27,161 nucleotides of DNA from Reticulitermes lucifugus (Eukaryota > Arthropoda > Insecta > Blattodea > Rhinotermitidae), in contig JAKCWW010004850.1 of assembly GCA_026260175.1 (NCBI GenBank), positions 11,688 through 38,848 on the forward strand. The letters are read 5' to 3'. Position 1 is the stretch's first letter, and the number at the start of each line of letters is the position of its first letter. The notes beneath the pieces were generated by a model. That model did no database searches. It was not told where the DNA came from and worked only from the letters and a program-made list of their open reading frames with translations. The translations under genes and the position numbers were made by a program. Positions 12,609 to 21,600 of this stretch are shown here, piece by piece.

Positions 12609-15600
12609 CCATGGCTCAACAGCCCTTTTGGGCTCAGGCCTCCTCTTTCCGAGGTTACTGGGTCGTGCGCATTCGTGGCAGTTGGTGACTGNNNNNNNNN
12701 NNNNNNNNNNNNNNNNNNNNNNNNNNNNNNNNNNNNNNNNNNNNNNNNNNNNNNNNNNNNNNNNNNNNNNNNNNNNNNNNNNNNNNNNNNNNNNNAACCC
12801 GCGAACCTTGGGTCCAGTGGCGAGCACGCTAACCACTAGTCCACCGAGGTTGACACTGGAACCTTTATAACAAATCAGATTTGATGGGGTGTTGTATGTT
12901 GAATAGCTGAACTCTAAAGGAAATTCTTTATTGAATTCAGTCCAACATTCATTGCAGCTTATTGAAGTCCAATATTGGGCTAAGTTCTAACAACTGATTA
13001 ATTAAAACAAAACTAGGAAATGACCCAATAAGATAAACTGTAAATAAAAAATACTGATGCAGGAATTATATGTGTTATAGTAAATTTCAGTTAAAGCCTT
13101 TTTTAATGCAACTCAGAATGCAATTATTTAGATGAAGAAATAAAGTTTGTATGTTTATTAAAATGAATGGTTATTTAACCCTTCAATGATGCTCGAGTTT
13201 AAATTCCAACTACAGCCCAGCATGTAGGGGGTTTCAAGTTATGGTACTGTTTAATGCATTCACAAATGTATGGTGCACCATGGCCGCACTGAAGGATTAA
13301 CTCATGCATATTTAACCAATAACATCATTGCTGTTCCAGAACAGGTTTTGAGTACTGCCTCACTAGTTAAGGCAATGACTCTAACTAGGTCTACACACAT
13401 CATGAATATAGGAGTGTTGTGCTTCTAAGTAGTTATGTTGACTACAGGACAGTATGGGCTAACAGGTGAAGGCTTACCAAATGTATGTTATATAGACAGT
13501 AAATACAATAAAATATATTTGCCAGTGTATTTTGAAGTCATGTTTGATATGTTCTTGTTTATTTTCCAGTACAGTCTGCTCTTAGATTATCTGGGGTAAT
13601 GGTGGGTAGGGCGGTACACAGATAGTTGAGAAACACAGATAATCCAAAACATACACTTTATTAAGACACAAACAAAAAACAAAATTAATTTATTTATTAC
13701 AGATTTAATGTTCCCACATTTAGTGAAATCCCGGATTTAGTGATGATTTTTTCATATCCCAACAGTAGTGCCATATAAACAAACAATGTACCTCCATTTA
13801 ATGAAAACCTCGAATTTAGTGAAATATATTCTAATTCCCCAGCAATGTATTAAATAGGGGTTTTACTGTATATACGTAATACATACATAGCTTACACTTA
13901 TTGTTTACGTAAACAGTCCGTGAGTTTTGTTTCTGTTGAGGATTTTGTTTGAGTACCTCTGTGCTAAATCACGTTATTTTCCACCTCCGTCATTAGCCAA
14001 CTTATGATCGTGCATGGTTAATTGAGGGTACGCTGTACAATCCAGGTGACTAATGTCACTAAGTACACAACTGTGTTGAGAATATTTATTTTATTACTGG
14101 AAGTGGTTCACATAAACAGCAGGTTTACATGGATGGAGTTGACTCCAGCACGTGTTATAATTGTACAGGAGATGTGAATTCATGCATGTATATTGCCATT
14201 GTAAAACACATGTATCAAGTGTCCACTTGGTTTCATATTAGTGCTCAAGGCCATAATTTTTGTTATCTGTATGACCATCATCCAAAGTCATATGTATTTC
14301 CAGGCATACAGGGTGGGTGTTGTTACTTCTGCACTCATAAACCTACCATTTCCTGGTTGGTCAGCAGTCAATAATCAGCCATCCACCACACCTCCAATTA
14401 CAACCCTTTCAGGGCCTAATCTATCTGTACACCTGGGCCCCTCCTACACGTCCCTATTGGCTCACCCACTCTTCCTTTCAGCAACCACTGCTTAGATCTT
14501 GCTTATATACCCCTGGCACTGAACCAATTTTGGCATTTTCCATAGACCTCTTGACCACTAAAGATGAAGGCACTATGTTCCTTTGAAACGTCAGCAGCCT
14601 CTCACCCAAAACTGCAGCATCACATCTTGGAAGACAATCCTCAAATGTAATAGTGTTTGCCTGTGTTGAACTTCTAAGTTCCACAGTTTAAATTGCCAGT
14701 TTACCTCAGTGACTCTGGGTTAAATGCCAAGACCATTGCTACTAGTACATATTTTCTGACAACTTTAATACATGTTTTGCCACTCATTATTACATTTAGT
14801 AATTATTTAAATTATCATTGGGCATTACAGGGTTAAATAAAATTTGGTTTTAAGGGCATGTGCTTGAAAAATGTGGAGGTGAAAGGTTAAGGACCAGCAT
14901 TGCTCTAATGAGTCACAAACTGCAATTGACATCACTTTGATGCTGTACGATTTCTGATCTCTCCAGAATTTGACACTTCGGCCCACCACACTGCAGTGTT
15001 TTGTAGAGGGCAATAAATGTACTGACTGTGTCCTTCAGGTTTCGGTGACATCCCAATCGCATGATGTCTCACCAGAGCCTCCTAAAGCAGAGAGTATTGC
15101 AGCTATGGCTATAGAAGAGAGTATCGAGGCGGAGGTGACGTCAGCCAGCACAAACCTTGCTAAGGCTCCCTGTAAGTGTGCCTGCACAAAGAGCAACAAA
15201 ACGGAGTACTTTCGAATGTAAATTTTTATGCTACGGTTTTGCATTCAAGCCTCAGGTATCTTACACAAGAAATCCCTACATAATTTGAATTTAATGCATG
15301 TTATAAATTACTGAATATATATGCATTTGTATTAGCTATGTACAGCCAACACAACAAGGGATGAAAACACTGCATAGCAGTCATACTATGTGCAGAGTGT
15401 GACTACAGTGTGTACGTATGCATACTCTTCCACATAAGCTGTCTTATCTGCATATATAAATTTATAGGTGAAAGTTTAATTTATTTTTGGAGGGTTCAAG
15501 ACAAACCGAATTTGTGTAAGTCAGATCTTGCACGGCTTACTGAGGGTCCGTAGTCTTTTTTTCTTTGGCCAAAAGATATAAAAGCTCTATTTCCTTGTAC

Positions 15601-18600
15601 AGTTTCTGCTTTGTACTTGTGATTGTTTGAGGTTACAAGTGTTTGTGTTGCAGAGTCCTTCTTTATCTCGTGTGTTTGTTTGTGTGTGAGATTCCTGTGC
15701 CTTACTGTGAATTTAACGTTTAATGAATGAGCAGGACAATATTGTCCCTTTAAATGTGCATTCTTTTTGTTCAAAATGGAAGACTTTTTCTCTCAGTGGG
15801 CACTTAAATTGAGGAGTTCCGGCCACAGCAGAGACCTGGCATTTAAAGGGCCATATGCTACAGGCTAATAAAGAATCTCCAAATATAGAAATGATGGGTG
15901 GGAGTGGGAATTCTAATAGCATCAAAGAACTAGTCCACAGTGCTTTATGTTACAGCAGTGGAATGTCTGTCAGAGTTTGGTCAGCAAGACAGTGAGTACA
16001 CAGAGGACTATGCATCAGTCACCCAGCGTCCAATCGGCAGCCTTCCTGAGCGGATAGCGCCAGCAACAGTACCAGTTCCAAAACCGAGGTACATACTGCA
16101 TGCTGACAGCAACAGGAGGCATTCTGTCTTACATACTCTTGTGTAGTTTCAGAATTTTAATTTCTTATTCTAACACCTATCACGCGTTGGACTCAAAGTG
16201 GCAGAGGCAGGGACATTCACAGTTTCCTCTGCCAGTGTCAGAGGCTTATATAGTGATTATGAATCTGTTTTGCAGTAAGTCTAAAATGTGTATATATGAG
16301 ATACTGCTGCTACATGAAGACCATAGCATATTGTGCTTAGGATTACAGAGTTTCTGGATAGTGTCCGTTGTCTGGTATTCAGAACAGAACACACTATTTG
16401 GGGATATGTTTCTGTCCTCAGATGACATGGAGGGGAGGTACGTACTATGGCCGGCCTTAGGCTGATTGGACCTATCTGATGCAATCGGGCCCCACACTCC
16501 TGAGGGATTCACGCATTAGTAATTTTTAAAAATACGCAATGTGATACCACACGAAGTTCTCAGACTGATTTCTTAATTATTCTATAACTTACATTAGTAT
16601 ACCGAAATGTTAGGTCCCCCCCCCCTCTGCACTATAACTTTTAGGGGCCCGCCACAAGGATCACAATCTGGGCCCCATATTTGCTAAGGCCGGCACTGCC
16701 TACTACTACTTGTGTGAATGAAATTAACTGTTTATAACAGACCTCCTAGCTAAGTGCTTCCCATTCTTTCCCCCTGACGATGGAAACAGATAAGATTTTC
16801 AGAACACTGTTTTCCATTCTTTGGCAGTGGGTTTTATACCAGATGCCGAAGGAGCCTTTGAAGAGATATAAATAATCACGTATTGATCAAATTCAAGCAG
16901 AATTTACTGAAACAGAAGTTAGAACAGTACATTCTGAGATCCTTAAACTTATTAATCGGGTCAGTAGGGGATACAGGTCTTTGACTGCCTGATACTTTAA
17001 TGCATCTGTTACTGTACTTTTCTAGGACGCTTCCATTGCCATCACAGCCAGACACGTCACCCCACCAGGAACTGCCAGAAGATGCCAAGCAGGATACAGA
17101 GCTCTCTGTTCCCCCTCGGCCAGGTACTGACCAATCAGATGCAAACTGCACTTTACAATACGCAGGTAATCTTATGTTCGTAGTTCACTGCATGAGCACC
17201 AGGTGGCAGCAGCTACTAGCCGCACTACTAACAAGCTGTGCTTTCCAGAATAAAGAAGAGTGGTTGTGGGACTGAATGAACCAACAACTGTTAGCATACA
17301 GCAAGTGTGTGCAGCTCAGTCTGCCTCATGGCATAATAACATATTATGTTCACAGTAGTAAACCTTCGAGTTTTGCGAAAGGTGAGGTATTTTTTTGGTC
17401 AGTTCAGGAAATGTCAGTTTCTGAAGAAGTACTCTGCCCCATGGACTTACTTGATATTTCTGCACTCTACTTTTGTTTTGTTAAAGGAACCTGCTCCTTA
17501 TTAAGGTGACAAGTATTGGGGACGTCACATTGTGTGGTCAGGTGAATACGTCGTACCTTCTGCCTGCTCTTATCCATATTGCCTTCTTCTTATGTTTTCT
17601 CCTTTTATAGTTTTAGTTTTTCCCACATTTTTTCCTTGAGTGAAGAATTCTTCTCATTGGTTCCCCCATAGCCATGGTTCAAATCCTCCCTTCCCTGTAT
17701 TACATACCATTTTACCCTGCTCAGCTCTTTTCTTCTAGCCTAGAGATGGAGGCACCATTTTACATTGAAATATTGGTATCTGTTTACCAGACTACATGAT
17801 GCCACATCCAAAGCAGATCATAATCTTAATATTCACCACTTTGAGAATGTCAAATCTCATATAGTTTGAATTTCGTGAAAATTATCTGATCATGCTGCAA
17901 ACAAATATGGCGTTTAAGTTTTGTGGTTTTAACAGCAGTTTGACTGAGGATTCCAGTCTTCAGGGATGTGGCACTGTGTCACTGGGCTTTGAAGATAAAG
18001 GCAATACCTTCCTTCAAAACATCACATTGTCACGTTGCAGAAGACCTGTGTCTCATGCGTGGTGTTGTACAGTGCTAGAGTTAAAGCACCATGAATATAC
18101 ATGGTAGTGGATTGATCCTGGCCATGAACTACTCTCTACTTTGCTGTGGCTTTCAGATTTGAGTTTAGGCGGATCCAGTGTTGACTGGTCTCCTTTCTGA
18201 CACAATACAGTCTGTAACGAGGGTCTCTGCTGTAGCTAGCGCATTGGCTTAATATTTCTTTCGTGCTTACTCACTGGAACCATTACTTTGTGTCCTAAGC
18301 TCTAACATCGTTGCTTTTGTTTTTAGAAGGCCAAAGCACATATATCTAATTGTTTGTCATCTTAGAGCAATGCTTGTTATACTGTTTCCTTTATAGAACA
18401 TAAAAGCCCACCATGCCATCTGTTAGCATTTCCTTGTATCAAGTTAAAGAATGAAAGCCTGTTTGCAGACATCATCGTGCTGTCTGTGTAAAGAAAACGT
18501 GTTCATGGCTGTTAAAACCCACCAGGCTGTCACATTCCACTCTAACGCAGGTTGCTATATTTGCAAGAATTACATCTGAAATTGGTAGAATTGGTAGAAT

Positions 18601-21600
18601 CTTAATACTTATTTGCTTTAAAATGTACGTACCCTTTCAGCCTTACCACTCAACAAGTTCTAAGAGAATTCTACCAATTTCAGATGTTTCGATGCCCTTG
18701 ATTTTAATCCGAGTTCTATATAATTTGAATCAGTATATGTTTTCATCACCATATGTTAATGTTATAATAAATTATTTATAATGTATCTTACCATTTACTG
18801 TTCACAAAGTTAAATTTTCAATTTTAACTCCATATGTATATTCTTTGTATGTCAGTACTCCGTGAGGATGGCTGTAAGAAATAGCCGCAATGTGTTGGTG
18901 TGGTCTCCCGTATGTGGCTAGGTGAAATTTGTTGTGCAGTTTGTTGGTAAACATTACTGTGTTTTGTTAAACTAGGTCATGGGTACTTCCTTCAACATTG
19001 TTCCCCATTCATAATTTGTAATTTGTTTTCTTACCCAGCACAGTCAATAAGTGAAATTTAACCCTTCATTGGCACTGCGTCTTAAATTCCAATTACTACC
19101 CAGGACTGAGTGTTTTCAACTTAACCATAGCCGTAAATGCATTCACATCCATACAGTGCACCAAGGCTGGCGATTGCATGGTTCAAGACACGTGACGTTT
19201 TCCAACCATCCTGTGCCGCAGTTGCGTATCATTTCTGTCAAGCTCATGTTTGTGTCTGCATGTTTTAGGAACAATAGCAGAGCGTGAGCACCGTAAGTGG
19301 GAGAGTGCCCCACCCATCCTCAATAACCCATACTCGCCTGAGAATATCAACAAGCGACTGAGCAGGCAGTCTGCAGGGTTTAGCAGCCGCAGCAGCAGCG
19401 TCACCTCCAAGTGAGTATTAGATGGCTGCGTCATTAACGCGCGTGTGGGGCGTCACAGAGCACGACTGGACACTTCTGTCGTCCACATGTCAGCAGGCAA
19501 ACATTTATTGTGTGATTCAGTTTTAGTGTTTGATTCTGTAGTTTATAACATACACAGATATGCGTTAATGAACATCAGCCCTCATTACATTCATTTTATA
19601 TGACAGACGTGTTCTGGCTTGACTAATTCATTTTTATCATAACACAGCTATGTGATAGCCGTACCATTTCAAATTCAAATTTTTAATATTATGTCCATTG
19701 GGCATATTATTAAAATTGCATTTTGTAGTATAAAATGTAAAATTGTATAATTAATATTTGTTGGTCAAGTAGGGTAAATTAAATAGTAAAATAAGTTATT
19801 CTGCATTTGCCTACCTCGGTATAGCATATTTTTTGTTGCGTTTCTTGTTTATTTTTCCCTTATTTACTTTAATATCTGTATTTATTGTAATTAGGTTCTC
19901 GTGGATTAGTTGTAGCTCTTCTGACATTACGCAGTCCTTGACATATCTTCTTACTGGATGCAATATTCACTTTATTGGTTTGTCAGAATTAATGCGATCC
20001 ACGTTTGTTTTATAACTTACGTATGGCTGTAGCAAACGTCATGCATTATCTATTTAGTCTGAAGTTCTTGCAGAAGTAAAGATTAGGGTTTTGATCTGCT
20101 GAGATGTAAGGCGTTTTATTCTGGTAGATAGTGACTTGACATCGCAGAGGATGCTGCTGCCTCTGTCTTCATCACATGCCCACAGAACATTGATAAATTT
20201 GTACCAGACTAAATGACATCGCATCTCAACAGACAATAATCTTCATAGTCATTACTATGAGAACCTCAAACCTCATGTAATATGAATAGCATTTATGCAC
20301 TTTAAAAACAGTTATTGGAATAAGAAGTCCTGCCAAGATTCTAACTGCGCTCATTCTGCATACATATCGGGCATGTTACTCTGAAGTAAACAAGTTAAGA
20401 TAAATTTTATGTTTGCAGAAGGGCAGACCAGATCCTAGGTATGTGGTATCAGACAACATCTATTATGTGTTGCATCATTCAGCAGCAAATTTACCAAACC
20501 AAAATTATTGTTATAACAATTACCAAGTGCGCCAGAATTGGGATGGGATATTCTAGCAGCTGTGGTATGGAATTTGGAACATTTATTGAGAAAACAATTT
20601 TTGTGTCCCTGTCACATTTTTGTCACATTTTTGTCTATAAAACAATCTTTGTCAGAAACACCTAACCTGAGTAACTTGAAAAGTTCTGGTGAAACCTCTG
20701 TGAGTACATTTCTGTTGAGGAGGTAAACTTGACAGAATAACAATAGGCTTTAAGCAGTGCTGCTGTCTACAGAATTATGCTATGAACTTTTATCAGCAAA
20801 ACAGGGCACTGCACTACCATATCAATTATAACACCCCCCCCCCCACTGCTGTTTATTTATGTCATCCTCTGCAGCTATTTGTAAATACTACCCACTCTTG
20901 ACTGCCAACTTATATAACAAAAGAATAGCAAGCATCAGTCTTGAAGCAGTGTCTGGAATCTGGAAACAGTGCAGGGGGGGAGGACTTGGTTTTCGCAGTA
21001 AACATTGTTCTTGTTGCTGTGAATTTTAGTGACTTCCCTGAATTGAAGGCTGCAAGGACTCCATCACCTGTCCAAGTCATCTGCACGTCTGGTGAACCAG
21101 ACTATAAAAGGTAAGCTTGGTTTCGTCTTCACTGCTGTAGGAATGAACAAAGTGCAATTAACTGTGATTTGTACTGAATTGTTTTTGAATTACAAGTTTT
21201 ATATTTTATTCTTAATGTACATTCTTTGTGATATTTTAAGACAGGTCTACCTTATGCACACTTTCTTACGTATAGAGCACACTGATGAGAATTTTGAAAA
21301 GAACTGCACCTGTATTTCTCAAATACTTTTTAGTTTGTGTTTACCCACGCACTTTTGCCATTTTATTTGACCCAGTTATAACATTATCATTCCAAAACAT
21401 GTAACCTAAGTGAAAGTAAAATTTTTATTATTTGATGCTAATATTTTTGTCATATCTACCTTATGTAATACCCTTGCTGTGAGTGAGCGATTTAATGAGT
21501 CACACCCTGGTTCCTATGGCAACCATTGTTAACAGGTTGTGTGTTTCCTGTGATGTACGTGCTGTTATGCGTTGGCTGCCAAGACAAACATTTTTACAGG

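Larger units (their letters stand above)
11873..15038. other. Intron 7 (3.2 kb)
   Basis: Contains a hAT-like element, a SINE interrupted by the assembly gap, a TTAA-flanked MITE, pogo-like remnants and a family A repeat, each listed separately. Exon 7 and exon 8 phases match directly, so no exon need be hidden in the gap. 12870-13170 and 13875-14340 show nothing I recognise. Confidence 0.75.
17124..19268. other. Intron 10 (2.1 kb)
   Basis: Contains a family A copy (17640-17870), a 21-bp inverted repeat (18572-18687), a hammerhead-like remnant (18861-18900) and a TTAACCCTTCA element end (19058). 17124-17640 and 17880-18570 show nothing I recognise. Confidence 0.7.

Noticed and set aside
12800-12854. 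tRNA gene on the minus strand
   Set aside because: A and B boxes belong to a SINE with a 15-bp target duplication and a (TA)n tail, interrupted by the gap.
12558-12870. Open frames spanning the N run
   Set aside because: They consist mostly of unknown residues.
18572-18687. microRNA precursor
   Set aside because: Perfect 21-bp arms with an unstructured 74-base loop fit a foldback element better.
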